Below, piece after piece: positions 35,312 through 45,320 of a stretch of DNA of 62,365 nt. The notes under the pieces were generated by a model. It saw only the letters and a program-made list of their open reading frames with translations, was not told the origin of the DNA and did no database searches. Origin of the DNA: Terriglobia bacterium (GTDB lineage Bacteria; Acidobacteriota; Terriglobia; Bryobacterales; Bryobacteraceae). The stretch lies in NCBI GenBank assembly GCA_025363475.1, contig JANYDS010000079.1, forward strand, positions 1 through 62,365, read 5' to 3'. Within the stretch, counting starts at the first letter, position 1, and every line of letters begins with the position of its first letter. A program made the translations under genes and the position numbers.

Positions 35312-36073
35312 ATGGAAAAGTCTGCGCAGCCACCGGTCTGGCTGTGGCCCAATGTCCTGGCTTTGGATGCGCCGCTGATTGCGCTGGTGTGGCAGGATTT
35401 CCTCGCCAGGTGCTATCCCGGCGCGCTCGATGTTTCCGAACGCGCGGTTTTGGGACTCACCGTATGGTGCATTTACCTGGCTGACCGGCTGCTCGACCTG
35501 CGAAATCCACGCGCGGTGGCGGAAACTCCGCGACATTTGTTTTCGCGGCAGCACCAAACTTTGAATCGTTCGCTTCTCGCCGTCGCTTTGTTCGCGGATC
35601 TGGTGATTGCATCATTCTTTCTTCAAGCGGCCGTCGTTCGGTATGGGCTGTTTATGGCCGGCGGCGTTTGCGTTTATCTGGCGAAATTTTCTTTGACAGG
35701 CGTGGCTGCAATGGTTTGGAAAAAGGCAACTGCCGCATGCTTTTTCACAGCCGGAATCTTTCTGGTTTCGTGGACCACCCACGCCGACCCCGTCAGAATT
35801 CTCGGCCTTCCGGCTGTGGCTTTATGGGCGGTGCTGATGACAAACCTGCTGTCTGTTGAAATCTGGGATATGGACAAAACATTCGCGCAAGGCTGGTTGC
35901 CCATGGCAGGCATGGTGGCGGCTGGCTTGGCCTTGCACCAGTCACACTGGTTGCGCGCGGTGACGTTGAGTGCGGCCTGCCTGGGAGCACTCAATTTGTC
36001 AGGCAGACGAATCCCCGCCGCCGGACGCTGCTTGCTTGCGGACGCGGCGCTCCTGAGCCCTCTTTTGTTTTAG
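35312..36073 (+). CDS. Multi-span membrane protein of unknown function
   Basis: About 253 residues from the ATG at 35312; a longer in-frame start at 35249 exists. Six to eight hydrophobic segments (for example [52 protein letters not shown]). An acidic pair in [17 protein letters not shown] and a later [15 protein letters not shown] recall, loosely, the aspartate motifs of UbiA-type prenyltransferases, but the spacing is not convincing. It is divergent from the aminotransferase gene and precedes tdh on the same strand. No firm function. Confidence 0.6.
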   Translation: MEKSAQPPVWLWPNVLALDAPLIALVWQDFLARCYPGALDVSERAVLGLTVWCIYLADRLLDLRNPRAVAETPRHLFSRQHQTLNRSLLAVALFADLVIASFFLQAAVVRYGLFMAGGVCVYLAKFSLTGVAAMVWKKATAACFFTAGIFLVSWTTHADPVRILGLPAVALWAVLMTNLLSVEIWDMDKTFAQGWLPMAGMVAAGLALHQSHWLRAVTLSAACLGALNLSGRRIPAAGRCLLADAALLSPLLF

Positions 36074-36101
36074 CCTGCCAGAAAGCCTGTTTGCCGATAC
36101 G

Positions 36102-37154
36102 ATGGAAACAGACATGCCTCTCATGAAAGCTCTGGTAAAAAGCAAAGCCGAACCTGGCCTGTGGCTGGAAGACGTGCCGGTCCCGGAAATTGGCATCAGC
36201 GATGTTCTGATCCGTGTAAAGAAAGCGGCTATCTGCGGCACCGACGTCCATATTTTCAAGTGGGACGACTGGGCTTCCCGCACCATCCCGGTACCCATGG
36301 TGGTGGGGCACGAATTTACTGGTGAGATCGTCGCCGTCGGCTCGAACGTCACCGATTTCTTCCCCGGTCAGCTGGTGAGCGGCGAAGGCCATGTCGTCTG
36401 CGGTCGCTGCCGTAACTGCCTGGCGGGCAGACGTCATCTGTGTGCCCACACCAGTGGAGTTGGCGTCAACCGGCCTGGTGCATTCGCCGAATACATTTCG
36501 CTGCCCATGACGAATGTCTGGGTGCATAAACACGCAGTGGATACAGATATCGCCTGTATCTTCGACCCCTTTGGCAACGCAGTCCACACAGCTCTGGCGT
36601 TTCCGGTGCTGGGCGAAGATGTTCTGGTGACGGGTGCCGGCCCCATCGGCATCATGGCTGCCGCCGTGGCAAAGCACGCAGGCGCGCGTCATGTCGTCAT
36701 TACGGACCTTAACCCTTACCGGCTGGAACTCGCACGCAAGGCTGGCGTCACAAGGGCTATTGATCCCCGGACTACGTCGCTCAAAGACGTACAGAAAGAC
36801 CTCGACATGACCGAAGGGTTTGACGTCGGCCTTGAAATGTCCGGCAGCGCTGCCGCCTTCCGCGACATGCTCGCGAGTATGGCCCACGGAGGTAAAATCG
36901 CCATGCTGGGCATCCCTCCGGGTGAAATCGCCATCGACTGGAATCTGGTGATCTTCAACATGCTCACCATCCAGGGAATCTACGGCCGTGAAATGTATGA
37001 GACCTGGTACAAGATGACAGTGATGCTGGAATCAGGGCTCGATATCGCGAGTGTGATTACGCACCGCTTCCCTTACACACAATTTCAGGAAGCATTCGAG
37101 CTGATGCAGTCGGGCAATTCCGGCAAAATTATTCTGGACTGGGAAACGGTCTGA
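36102..37154 (+). CDS. tdh: L-threonine 3-dehydrogenase
   Basis: 350 residues; the E. coli enzyme aligns from [20 protein letters not shown], so the ATG at 36123 or 36114 may be the true start. Zinc-dependent medium-chain dehydrogenase: [18 protein letters not shown] (catalytic cysteine), [15 protein letters not shown], structural-zinc cysteines in [15 protein letters not shown], the NAD fold [20 protein letters not shown] and [12 protein letters not shown]. It oxidises threonine to 2-amino-3-ketobutyrate. The partner kbl gene is not in the window. It converges on ychF with 7 bp between. Confidence 0.95.
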   Translation: METDMPLMKALVKSKAEPGLWLEDVPVPEIGISDVLIRVKKAAICGTDVHIFKWDDWASRTIPVPMVVGHEFTGEIVAVGSNVTDFFPGQLVSGEGHVVCGRCRNCLAGRRHLCAHTSGVGVNRPGAFAEYISLPMTNVWVHKHAVDTDIACIFDPFGNAVHTALAFPVLGEDVLVTGAGPIGIMAAAVAKHAGARHVVITDLNPYRLELARKAGVTRAIDPRTTSLKDVQKDLDMTEGFDVGLEMSGSAAAFRDMLASMAHGGKIAMLGIPPGEIAIDWNLVIFNMLTIQGIYGREMYETWYKMTVMLESGLDIASVITHRFPYTQFQEAFELMQSGNSGKIILDWETV

Positions 37155-37161
37155 AACCGCT

Positions 37162-38274
37162 TTAAAGGAAGGTCTTGAAGTCCATGATGTCGCCATCCTG
37201 GACGATGTATTCCTTGCCTTCAGTCCGCATTTTCCCGAGTTCCCGGCAGCGAGCGAAGCTGCCGCAGGCAATCAGGTCGGCGTAGGCCGTGGTCTCTGCC
37301 GAGATGAAACTTTTTTCAAAGTCAGAGTGGATGACGCCCGCCGCGACGGGAGCTTTGTCGCCGGCATGGATGGTCCACGCGCGGGTTTCTTTCTCCCCTG
37401 TCGTCAGATAGGAACGCAGACCCAGCAGCGTGTAAGCTTCCTTGATCAGAGTGCCCGCACCAGTCTCGGCACCATTTTCCACACCCAAACCAGCCAGATA
37501 CTCGGCCCGTTCTTCCGGCGGCAGTGAGATCAGTTCTGATTCAATCTCAGCCGACACCACAACTACGCGCGTACCCATGTGGACCGCCGCGTAATCGCGA
37601 ACCTTTTGCACCCACGGATTGTTTTCCGGATGCGCCAGATCTTCTTCCGAAACGTTGCAGGCAAAAAGCGTGGGCTTGGCCGTTAACAAGAACAAGCTCT
37701 TTAAAATAACAACCTCTTCCGGAGTCATCTCCAGCGTGAAGGCATGTTTGCCTTCGTTCAGATAAGGCTCCAGTTTGTCGAAGAGCGCCAGTTCCGCCTG
37801 CGCCTTTTTATCGCCGCTTTTCGCCAGTTTCTGCTGCCGTACACGGCGCTTCTGGATGCTCTCGATGTCAGCCAGAATCAGCTCAGTGCTCACGACGTCG
37901 ATGTCACGGATCGGATCCACCGTATCCATGACATGTTCGATATCGGAATTCTCAAAGCAGCGGACCACCTGCACAATCGCATCCACTTCGCGGATGTGAC
38001 CCAGGAACTGGTTGCCCAGACCCTCCCCCTGGCTGGCGCCTTTCACCAGCCCCGCGATGTCGACAAATTCGAACACCGAAGGAATAATCTTCTGCGTCTT
38101 GCTGATTTTAGCCAGCACATCAAGCCGCTCATCCGGGACCGTGACCACCCCCTGATTCGGCTCAATGGTGCAGAACCGGTAATTCGCCGCCATGGCCTTG
38201 CGGCTTTGGGTGAGGGCGTTGAAGAGCGTGCTTTTGCCCACATTGGGCAGACCTACAATTCCGGCGCAGAGCAT
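37162..38274 (-). CDS. ychF: Redox-regulated ATPase/GTPase YchF
   Basis: 370 residues, a normal length for this universally conserved Obg-like protein. MLCAGIVGLPNVGKSTLFNA carries the P-loop; FEFVDIAGLVKGASQGEGLG is the switch region; the C-terminal TGS-like domain ends KEYIVQDGDIMDFKTFL. Members bind ATP and associate with ribosomes. The start at 38274 gives the conserved short N-terminus. Confidence 0.96.
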   Translation of the reverse strand: MLCAGIVGLPNVGKSTLFNALTQSRKAMAANYRFCTIEPNQGVVTVPDERLDVLAKISKTQKIIPSVFEFVDIAGLVKGASQGEGLGNQFLGHIREVDAIVQVVRCFENSDIEHVMDTVDPIRDIDVVSTELILADIESIQKRRVRQQKLAKSGDKKAQAELALFDKLEPYLNEGKHAFTLEMTPEEVVILKSLFLLTAKPTLFACNVSEEDLAHPENNPWVQKVRDYAAVHMGTRVVVVSAEIESELISLPPEERAEYLAGLGVENGAETGAGTLIKEAYTLLGLRSYLTTGEKETRAWTIHAGDKAPVAAGVIHSDFEKSFISAETTAYADLIACGSFARCRELGKMRTEGKEYIVQDGDIMDFKTFL

Positions 38275-38417
38275 GTTGGGTGAAGATTACCTTTGAAGAG
38301 GAAGAGCGTACTGATTTCATTTTAACCGGAAGGCTTGGCCCGGACGATAAGCAAGCCCACCCGCCATTGTGGATTTGTGACAAATGCGTTACAGTTCAAA
38401 TACGATTGGGTTAAGCT

Positions 38418-39245
38418 ATGCGAATTCTTCGGTATGCCCTGGTTTTCAGTGCCGCGCTTCTGATCCCCGGTTTTCTCGCCGCTGAGCCTGTGCCGATCTC
38501 GGTACACGGTTCCCTGGCAACAGTCGAGGTTCGCCTCAACGGCAAAGGTCCGTTCCGCATGCTGATCGATACCGGCGCAACGGCCTGCTCATTCTCAGCA
38601 GAGGTGGCGCAGGCAATCGGCGCGACACCCGAATTCAGGGTAGTGGACCTGACTCCGGGTGGCAGCAGAATCGCAGCGGCTACCAAATCCGTGCAGGTGG
38701 CACTTGGCAGCCATATCGCCTCTGGTGTCCATTTCTCCTGGCGGGAATCACTGCCAGGCCGGGAGACGGGGATGCGAACCGATGGAGTGTTGGGGCAGAG
38801 TTTCCTTTCGCGCTTCGACTACCTGCTGGACTTTCGCGCCAAACAAATGCTGCTGGATGAAGATAATTCTATGCAGGGGAAACAAAGTGTTCGGGTCGCT
38901 TTCGAACGCGCGGAAGGACGCATGATTCTGAAAGCTGCCAATCGGGAGGATGGAGCCATTCGTCTGGTTCTTGATTCCGGAGCTTCTAATCTTTCTCTCT
39001 GGCACAGCAACACTCCTGTATCTCCGAATTCACTGGCACAGGCACTCACCTATGCCGGGCGCAAGTCTGTTTCGCTGGCCCGAATGTCATATCTGGCAAT
39101 CGGAGACCATGTGATTCACGGCGTCGATGTGCTGATCCCTGAAGACGTTGTAGCAGGGGCGGGCGAAGACGGCCTGCTGCCTGCCTCGCTGTTTCGTTCT
39201 GTCTACGTCAGCAATTCAAAATCCTACGTGCAACTGACCCGGTAG
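38418..39245 (+). CDS. Exported retropepsin-like aspartyl protease with two active-site motifs
   Basis: 275 residues. Signal peptide MRILRYALVFSAALLIPGFL ending near LAAEP. The first half contains MLIDTGATACSFSAEVAQAI, the D-T-G of retropepsin-like proteases; GRTDGVLGQ-like VLGQSFLSRFDYLLDFRAKQ follows. The second half has a further LVLDSGASNLSLW. Two half-sites in one chain resemble the bilobed pepsin arrangement, although these PF13650/PF13975-type domains usually act as dimers. No neighbour suggests a substrate. It precedes glpP by 92 bp. Confidence 0.8.
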   Translation: MRILRYALVFSAALLIPGFLAAEPVPISVHGSLATVEVRLNGKGPFRMLIDTGATACSFSAEVAQAIGATPEFRVVDLTPGGSRIAAATKSVQVALGSHIASGVHFSWRESLPGRETGMRTDGVLGQSFLSRFDYLLDFRAKQMLLDEDNSMQGKQSVRVAFERAEGRMILKAANREDGAIRLVLDSGASNLSLWHSNTPVSPNSLAQALTYAGRKSVSLARMSYLAIGDHVIHGVDVLIPEDVVAGAGEDGLLPASLFRSVYVSNSKSYVQLTR

Positions 39246-39272
39246 AACTGTTCCCAAACACCCAGTCTGTTA

Positions 39273-39301
39273 TTGACCTAAGCCAGCCTTTGGCATAAGA
39301 T
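39273..39301 (+). promoter_or_regulatory. Sigma-70-like promoter of glpP
   Basis: TTGACC at 39273-39278 and TAAGAT at 39296-39301 are separated by 17 bp, close to consensus. They lie 37 bp upstream of the glpP start. Seen in sequence; not tested. Confidence 0.5.
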
Positions 39302-39337
39302 TCTTTTAGCCACAGCGCTTGTGCCAGGCTCCACAAA

Positions 39338-39982
39338 ATGTCCTTTCGATCAGCCCCGTTTGCGCCTGAAGCCACTGAGACTGCGTCTGCCGGAACACGC
39401 AGAATCGAACAGTTGAATCCGCAATGGAGTGACGTCCTCGACCACGGACACATCATCGCTGCGGTTCGCAACATGGAGGGCCTTGCGGCAGTGGTGAAGG
39501 CACCTACGCGCGCCGTGTACCTGCTGTTTGGAAATCCTCTGAATATCGCGGACCTCATCAAGACCCTGCGCGATTCCGGCAAGCTTCCCATTGTCAACCT
39601 GGACCTGCTCCATGGTTTCTCGCGGGATTCCATTAATGCCGAATACCTGGCTTCTTGCGGAGCTGGCGGAATTATTTCAACTCATGGCGAAGTACTGCGA
39701 GCTGCCCGCAAGCAGGGGTTGGTCACTGTGCAGCGAACCTTTGCGCTGGATTCAGCGGCAATTGAAGCGGGCATCCGCACAACCAATCAGTTCCTGCCTG
39801 ACGCCATTGAGATCCTGCCCGCAGTTGCCGCCCCGCGCGTTGCGGCCCGATTTCGGCGGGTTCACCCCAATCTGCGCATCGTAGCCGGGGGGCTGATTTC
39901 AGATCTGAAAGAAGTAGAGTCGCTGCTCGCAACAGGTATTGACGCGGTTTCCGTTAGCGATACACGATTCTGGATCCGCTAA
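39338..39982 (+). CDS. glpP: Glycerol-3-phosphate-responsive antiterminator GlpP
   Basis: 214 residues. HGHIIAAVRNMEGLAAVVKA, VYLLFGNPLNIADLIKTLRD, NLDLLHGFSRDSINAEYLAS, IISTHGEVLRAARKQGL and RIVAGGLISDLKEVESLLA follow the GlpP family closely. In Bacillus, GlpP bound to glycerol-3-phosphate acts on the glpD leader to prevent termination. Here it lies tail-to-tail with glpD (11 bp apart), and a terminator-like hairpin sits in front of glpD, so the same circuit is likely. Confidence 0.9.
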   Translation: MSFRSAPFAPEATETASAGTRRIEQLNPQWSDVLDHGHIIAAVRNMEGLAAVVKAPTRAVYLLFGNPLNIADLIKTLRDSGKLPIVNLDLLHGFSRDSINAEYLASCGAGGIISTHGEVLRAARKQGLVTVQRTFALDSAAIEAGIRTTNQFLPDAIEILPAVAAPRVAARFRRVHPNLRIVAGGLISDLKEVESLLATGIDAVSVSDTRFWIR

Positions 39983-39992
39983 CCCGGAGGAC

Positions 39993-41657
39993 TTATTGCC
40001 GCGCTTCTACCCTTGCCGGAGCCGCACCCATTTCCGCCTCCAGGCGACAGATGCGCTGCGTATAGCGGCTGGCCTCTTCGTTCGTGCGCGCTGTTGACCA
40101 GCCCAGTTCCGAAGCAAGAATCTCCGCAACCTCCGGCGCGGCCTTCATCGCCAGACACATATCGAAAGACTGAAGCCCCAGCCGGCGGCTCAGAACATCC
40201 TCGACGCAAACCGCCATCTCTTCGCGGATACAGTAGACCACTTCGGCGCGTATCTGCGGAGCGCCTGCCACCAGCGGGCTGAGTAGTGTGGAGCTTTCGC
40301 GGGCGAGGTCGAAAACGTCCTGGGCATGCGAACCGAATTTGCGGATGAGATGCTGCGCCGTCGCAACGGATATTTGTTCGCTGTCGATGAGTTCTTTGAG
40401 CAAGTGCCCGGGCTGGTCTTCAGATCCGTACAAAAGATGACATCGGGTGCGACACTCGCGAGTCTTGCCGGTAACAGCAAGCTCAACGGCATTAATGGCG
40501 TCCTCGGCCATCGCCCGGTATACAGTCCACTTACCGCCCAGCACACTGATCAGTCCGCTTTGCGGCAGGACTTCTATTTCGTAGTCGCGGATCATCCTCT
40601 TGGTATCCCGCGAATCTCCGGCCCGGATCAGAGGGCGCAGGCCGGCAATCGCGTTGACAATATCTGCCAGTTCAAATGGTCTGGCAAGGTAGTGATTGAG
40701 ATGGCGCAACAAATACTCTGATTCGGCTCTGGTCACAATCATTTCCGTCTCGAGAGTCGCCTCGGTTTCGGTCGTGCCCACCAGTAACCGGCCTTGCCAG
40801 GGAATAGCGAAAATCACCCGGCCATCTTCCGTGCGGGGAATCAGCAGCGCTTCTTCTCCGAAGTCTGCAGGCAAGGGCAGCAGGATATGAACTCCCTTGC
40901 TGACACTCAGACGTTCCGCCGCGCCGGGATTTGCCAGACGGCGGATGCCATCGGAAAATGGCCCGGTCGCATTCACGAACACTTCAGCCGTGATACGAAA
41001 AGTCTCTCCGGATTCCCGGTCTTCTACCTGAGCGGCAACCAGCTTGCCATGCTGATCCTTCTCGAAACTCAGGACTCGGGCGTAGTTCAAGACCTCGCCA
41101 CCCAGGGCCGAGCAACTCTGCACCAGCGCCAGGTTGTAGCGAGCGTCGTCGAATTGCCCGTCTGCATAGATTACGGTTCCGAACAAGCCGCGCGGCTGCA
41201 GCCAGGGCATTCGGGCCAGAGTCCCTTTCCGGTTCAAAAAATGGCTGCGGGACAGGCTCGCCTCACCCGAAAGCCAATCGTAAAACTTCAATCCGATGTC
41301 ATAGTATGCAGCTCCGGCAAATGTAAAACAGGGCACTGCGAACTGGCGAATTCCTGTCAGGTGAGGGGCGTTTCGCATCATCAAACGCCGCTCGCGCAGA
41401 GCCCGCCAGAGTACCGGAAACTGGCCCGCGTCGAATTCCATGATTGCCTGCTCCAGATATCGCAGGCCGCCGTGGATCAGCTTCGTCGAGGCGGTTGAAG
41501 TGAAACAGCCAAAGTCACCCGCATCGAGCAGCAGCGTCTTCAGGCCACGTAATTGCCCGTCGAGGGCACAGCCCGCGCCGGACGCCCCGCCGCCAATTAC
41601 ACACACGTCATACGAAGTTCCGGCCGCCCGCCCGAGTACTTCGGACCTTTGCCGCAT
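39993..41657 (-). CDS. glpD: Aerobic-type glycerol-3-phosphate dehydrogenase
   Basis: 554 residues from the ATG at 41657; an in-frame extension to 41720 would read through the leader hairpin. FAD-binding CVIGGGASGAGCALDGQLRG, the family signature ASTKLIHGGLRYLEQA, WQGRLLVGTTETEA, and the second conserved stretch LISVLGGKWTVYRAMAEDA are present. It oxidises glycerol-3-phosphate to dihydroxyacetone phosphate, passing electrons to quinone at the membrane. The antiterminator gene glpP is its convergent neighbour. Confidence 0.95.
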   Translation of the reverse strand: MRQRSEVLGRAAGTSYDVCVIGGGASGAGCALDGQLRGLKTLLLDAGDFGCFTSTASTKLIHGGLRYLEQAIMEFDAGQFPVLWRALRERRLMMRNAPHLTGIRQFAVPCFTFAGAAYYDIGLKFYDWLSGEASLSRSHFLNRKGTLARMPWLQPRGLFGTVIYADGQFDDARYNLALVQSCSALGGEVLNYARVLSFEKDQHGKLVAAQVEDRESGETFRITAEVFVNATGPFSDGIRRLANPGAAERLSVSKGVHILLPLPADFGEEALLIPRTEDGRVIFAIPWQGRLLVGTTETEATLETEMIVTRAESEYLLRHLNHYLARPFELADIVNAIAGLRPLIRAGDSRDTKRMIRDYEIEVLPQSGLISVLGGKWTVYRAMAEDAINAVELAVTGKTRECRTRCHLLYGSEDQPGHLLKELIDSEQISVATAQHLIRKFGSHAQDVFDLARESSTLLSPLVAGAPQIRAEVVYCIREEMAVCVEDVLSRRLGLQSFDMCLAMKAAPEVAEILASELGWSTARTNEEASRYTQRICRLEAEMGAAPARVEARQ

Positions 41658-41674
41658 AAAGGTTCTCTCGGTCG

Positions 41675-41725
41675 CACAAAACCAGCAGAAGCCCGCGCCG
41701 GTTTCCCGGTGGGGCTTCAACTGGT
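41675..41725 (-). terminator. Intrinsic-terminator-like hairpin between the TonB receptor and glpD
   Basis: On the minus strand, ACCAG-TT-GAAGCCC-CA-CCGG is followed by the loop GAAA and then CCGG-CGC-GGGCTTC-TG-CTGGT, closing with TTTTGTG. It may end transcripts of the upstream TonB receptor (stop at 41745), and it also lies 24 bp ahead of the glpD ATG, where GlpP-controlled antitermination would act. Which role is real cannot be decided from sequence. Confidence 0.6.
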
Positions 41726-41744
41726 GTTAGTCCCTCGAGTGCGT

Positions 41745-44700
41745 CTAGAACTTGAAACGCATTGAAAGTTGCATCTGCCGGGCATTCCAGGCACCCAGCG
41801 CCTGACCGAACGTTGGGTTCACCTGCGCTCCTGTTGCCGGGTTGAACCTTGCGATGGTGTCAATCGAGTTGAACTGCGTGTGGTTGAAGACGTTGTATAC
41901 TTCCCACCGGAACGTCATCATGCGCTGGTCACTGCCCAGCCTGAAATTACGGAAGAGGGTCATGTCGAAGTTGCTTCTTCCGGGGCCGCGCACAGCGTCC
42001 TTGGGAGCATTTCCAATGTCACCTATACCCGCGAACGAGACACAGGAGGTATTGAAGAATGCGTTAACCGTCTTGTCGTAGTGCCCAACGTTCGGATTAC
42101 AAGTCAGGTTGACCCTTTGGGCGTCCGCACCACCGCCGCCGCCCAGCAGGTCCGTTCCCGTTGTTGTTGTCTGAGTGATCGCCAGCGGAGTGCCGCTGGA
42201 AAATGAACCAATTCCCGAGAGTTGCCAGTCTTTCGTCAATGCCGCAAGGCTTCTATTCGCCTTCAGCGACGGAATATCGTACTGCCAGTTGGTAACAAAA
42301 ATATGGGTTTGATCGAATGTCGCTTTTCCATAGACCCGGTTGGCGGACAGCAGAGCCGGAGTAGATGCCACGCGTTCATCTGACCCGTAATCCATTGCCT
42401 TCGAAAAGGTGTATGCCGCACCGAACTCAAATCCCTTCGCGAACCGCCGGTTGAGCGTCGCCTGCAGGGAATGGTAATTCGAGCTGAGGTTCTTCTCTGC
42501 CATGGTGATGTTGCCGTAACCCGGATACGGTCTGAGCAGGTTGTCTACGAACGGTGTATTGGCCACGGAAGCAGTGGTGTCAATGTTTTGCGGCTGGAAC
42601 CGGGTGGCAAAAGGTATGGTGTTGATGTTGCGCCGCCCGCCCAGATGTCGACTCAGGGAACCGACATACTTCACATCGAGAATCGTCTTGTAACCGACGT
42701 CCCGCTGAACACCCATCGAGAAGTTGTAGGTCAGAGGCCGGGTTGAACTTCTGTCGAGTCCAATAACATTGGCCGGGAAGATACTGCCCAGACCAATTCC
42801 CAGTTGCGAAATATTCGCATTGAATGCGTTGGCGGTCAGGATATATGGAGGATTCGTGACCATCGCCTGGCCAACAAAGAAGCCGTCGTCTTCCGTCTGA
42901 TAGAAAACTCCCGCGCCGCCGCGGATCGCGGTTTTCCCGTCACCAAACGGATCATAGGCGAAGCCGAAGCGCGGCATAATGAGCAACTTTTTCGACTCCA
43001 GGAAACCGCGTGGAACATTGGCGTCAGTCTGCTTCACAATCCCGTTGGCGATGTTGCCGGTTCCCGGAACAAAAGCCGAAATCAGGGCAGCCGAAACAGT
43101 CTGTCCCGTTACCGTGTCACGCCCGACCCTCACACCATTAACAATCGCCGGAACATACTGGCGCGGCGCGTTGGCGCGGACGTACTGAGTGGGATCAAAG
43201 ATTGAACCCTTATCATCAGTCTGATCAAAGGGACTTGTGTGAGAGAACCGCAGGCCGTAATCGAGGGTGAGTTTTCGATTCACCTTCCAGGTATCCTGCG
43301 CAAACCCCTCGTACATGCTGCGGAGGAGAAGTACAGGTTCACGTGTATTCACTTCCAGGTAATTGCGGAAGTTGCCGAGCAACTGATTGGCGAACGCGTT
43401 GCCGGAATCAAGGGGATTGGTCCGGTCCACACCAAAGTCAAACTGGCCGTTGGCCAGGCCAAAACGGCCTTCAATGTCACGCCCGCGGTTCCAGTACAAA
43501 CCAACTTTCAGGGTGTGGCTGTTGAGGACGAATGTCGTTGAGTGCGTAACCGTAAAACCGGTATCACCGCCGGGGTTTCCGAAACGCGTGCCAAAGCCCA
43601 CGGTCGTTGGATTCAAGATGCCGGTGTAGACCACGTTGGGAATCAGGTCGCGTGGATTGTCATGCGGTGCAGGGAACAGATAGCCCAAAGAAAGACCCAG
43701 GCCACCGCGCGAACCCTTTGCTTGCAGGGCCGCGAAATCGTCTTTCGTCTCGCCTTCCGTGCTGTGACGTGCGCCCGCTGTAAATTCGGAAATGATTTTC
43801 GGGCTCCAGACGTGGGTATAGTTCACCGCCAGGGAGTCGTCCGTGTACTCATAGTGAGATTCCAGAAATGGCCAGATAGGCGTGGTTCCATAGAGCACCG
43901 TACCGCCGGCACCGTAAGTGTCTTTGTGCCAGATGGCGCCGCGAACGTAGAGGGTGTCGTTGGCTGAGATATGTTCGTCAATACGGAACACATGCTGAAA
44001 ATTCGGGATCTTCAGAAGACGAAGCGTCTCATAATTCCACGATCCGTTGTTGGGCACGTTGGGCAGCGGATAGACATTCAGAAGGGTCTGCCCGTCATGA
44101 TTGATTCTGTCCAGCGGAATCACGTTGTTTAGAAATACCTTGCCTGTGGAAGGGTCGATAGGCTTGGTTGCGGATTGCGAAAAATCACCGAGCCGTTCGA
44201 GCGCTGTCGGCTGGTTGTAGCGCGTTATGCTCGGCTGGCCGACGCCGAGTCCGCCGCCCGCGTCCGGAATCCGGCTGAGCGTGCTGTCGAAGGAATAAAA
44301 GAAGAACATTTTTTCGCGGCCAGGGTTAATTTTGCGAATCGGCACCGGACCACCGAGGGTCGCGCCCATAGTGTGGAATCGGTAGAGTGCCGGCTTGGAG
44401 TTAAAGCTGGAAATCGCTGAGCGGTTCCGAAAAAAGTCATTGGAGTTGAACACGTCATTGCGGTTGTAGTAATAGGCACCACCATGAAAATCTTTGGTGC
44501 CGGAGCGTGTGGTCATCGAGATTTGGGCTCCGGGATTGCGCCCGTATTCGGCCTGGTAGTTACTCAACAGCACTCTTACTTCCTGTACGGCATCCATGTT
44601 GACCTGACCGCTGAGCCCTGCCGGAGCGCCCAGATCGTTAGCCGCTATGCCATCCACCGTAAGATTCTGCTGGGCACTGCGCGTACCCTGAACAGCGCCA

Positions 44701-45293
44701 ATGGTCGCGCCGAAACCGGTGGCCCCGCCAAAGGTCTCCTGGTCGCCAGTCATTTGAACACCCGGCATCAATCGCAGCAGGTTCGTCAGATCGCGGCCCT
44801 TGGTGGGAATCATGCTGAACTGTTCCCGCGTCAGAAGTGCGGAGTTTTCCGCACTCGAAGTGGCCACCTGCACAGACTGTGCTTCCACTTCCACGGTCTC
44901 GGCCACCGATCCGACACTGAGCCGCAGGTCTCCAACCGCAAGTCTGGAATTCGGGGTCAGAATATTGCCTCTGCTTACAAATGCCTGGAAGCCCGGGGCT
45001 TCAACACGGATTGTGTAAGTGGCGGGCAGCAGTGAAGGAAAACTAAAGTCGCCAGTCGCGGAAGTATTCGCGGTCCGGGCTTCCCCGGCTGTTTCGTTGG
45101 TCACTGAAACTCTTGCCGCTGCGACAACCCGGCCGGAAGGGTCTGTCACGCTGCCGGAAATGGTACCCGTGGTGGTTTGTCCCCACACGGATGACACAAG
45201 CGTCATGGCCACGGCGACACACAACAGCAGAATTTTTCTGACAGTTCGCAATCTGCCTGAATCAGGTCGTTCTCTTTGCACGGTATCTTGCAT
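41745..45293 (-). CDS. TonB-dependent receptor, Oar-like, with carboxypeptidase-regulatory N-domain
   Basis: 1182 residues. A signal peptide (ILLLCVAVAMTLVSSVWGQ) is followed by a carboxypeptidase-regulatory domain (GTISGSVTDPSGRVVAAARV, TGDFSFPSLLPATYTIRVEA), plug (LLTREQFSMIPTKGRDLTNL, RLMPGVQMTG) and a large barrel that ends MQLSMRFKF. It differs in sequence from the receptor at 11051-14248, so the two are paralogues, not a recent copy. Ligand unknown. A 10-bp-stem hairpin lies in the leader. Oddly, the following gene on the strand is glpD, separated by a terminator-like hairpin. Confidence 0.93.
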   Translation of the reverse strand: MQDTVQRERPDSGRLRTVRKILLLCVAVAMTLVSSVWGQTTTGTISGSVTDPSGRVVAAARVSVTNETAGEARTANTSATGDFSFPSLLPATYTIRVEAPGFQAFVSRGNILTPNSRLAVGDLRLSVGSVAETVEVEAQSVQVATSSAENSALLTREQFSMIPTKGRDLTNLLRLMPGVQMTGDQETFGGATGFGATIGAVQGTRSAQQNLTVDGIAANDLGAPAGLSGQVNMDAVQEVRVLLSNYQAEYGRNPGAQISMTTRSGTKDFHGGAYYYNRNDVFNSNDFFRNRSAISSFNSKPALYRFHTMGATLGGPVPIRKINPGREKMFFFYSFDSTLSRIPDAGGGLGVGQPSITRYNQPTALERLGDFSQSATKPIDPSTGKVFLNNVIPLDRINHDGQTLLNVYPLPNVPNNGSWNYETLRLLKIPNFQHVFRIDEHISANDTLYVRGAIWHKDTYGAGGTVLYGTTPIWPFLESHYEYTDDSLAVNYTHVWSPKIISEFTAGARHSTEGETKDDFAALQAKGSRGGLGLSLGYLFPAPHDNPRDLIPNVVYTGILNPTTVGFGTRFGNPGGDTGFTVTHSTTFVLNSHTLKVGLYWNRGRDIEGRFGLANGQFDFGVDRTNPLDSGNAFANQLLGNFRNYLEVNTREPVLLLRSMYEGFAQDTWKVNRKLTLDYGLRFSHTSPFDQTDDKGSIFDPTQYVRANAPRQYVPAIVNGVRVGRDTVTGQTVSAALISAFVPGTGNIANGIVKQTDANVPRGFLESKKLLIMPRFGFAYDPFGDGKTAIRGGAGVFYQTEDDGFFVGQAMVTNPPYILTANAFNANISQLGIGLGSIFPANVIGLDRSSTRPLTYNFSMGVQRDVGYKTILDVKYVGSLSRHLGGRRNINTIPFATRFQPQNIDTTASVANTPFVDNLLRPYPGYGNITMAEKNLSSNYHSLQATLNRRFAKGFEFGAAYTFSKAMDYGSDERVASTPALLSANRVYGKATFDQTHIFVTNWQYDIPSLKANRSLAALTKDWQLSGIGSFSSGTPLAITQTTTTGTDLLGGGGGADAQRVNLTCNPNVGHYDKTVNAFFNTSCVSFAGIGDIGNAPKDAVRGPGRSNFDMTLFRNFRLGSDQRMMTFRWEVYNVFNHTQFNSIDTIARFNPATGAQVNPTFGQALGAWNARQMQLSMRFKF

Positions 45294-45320
45294 GGCGTGT
45301 TTCTCCTGTTGGCAAAAGAA

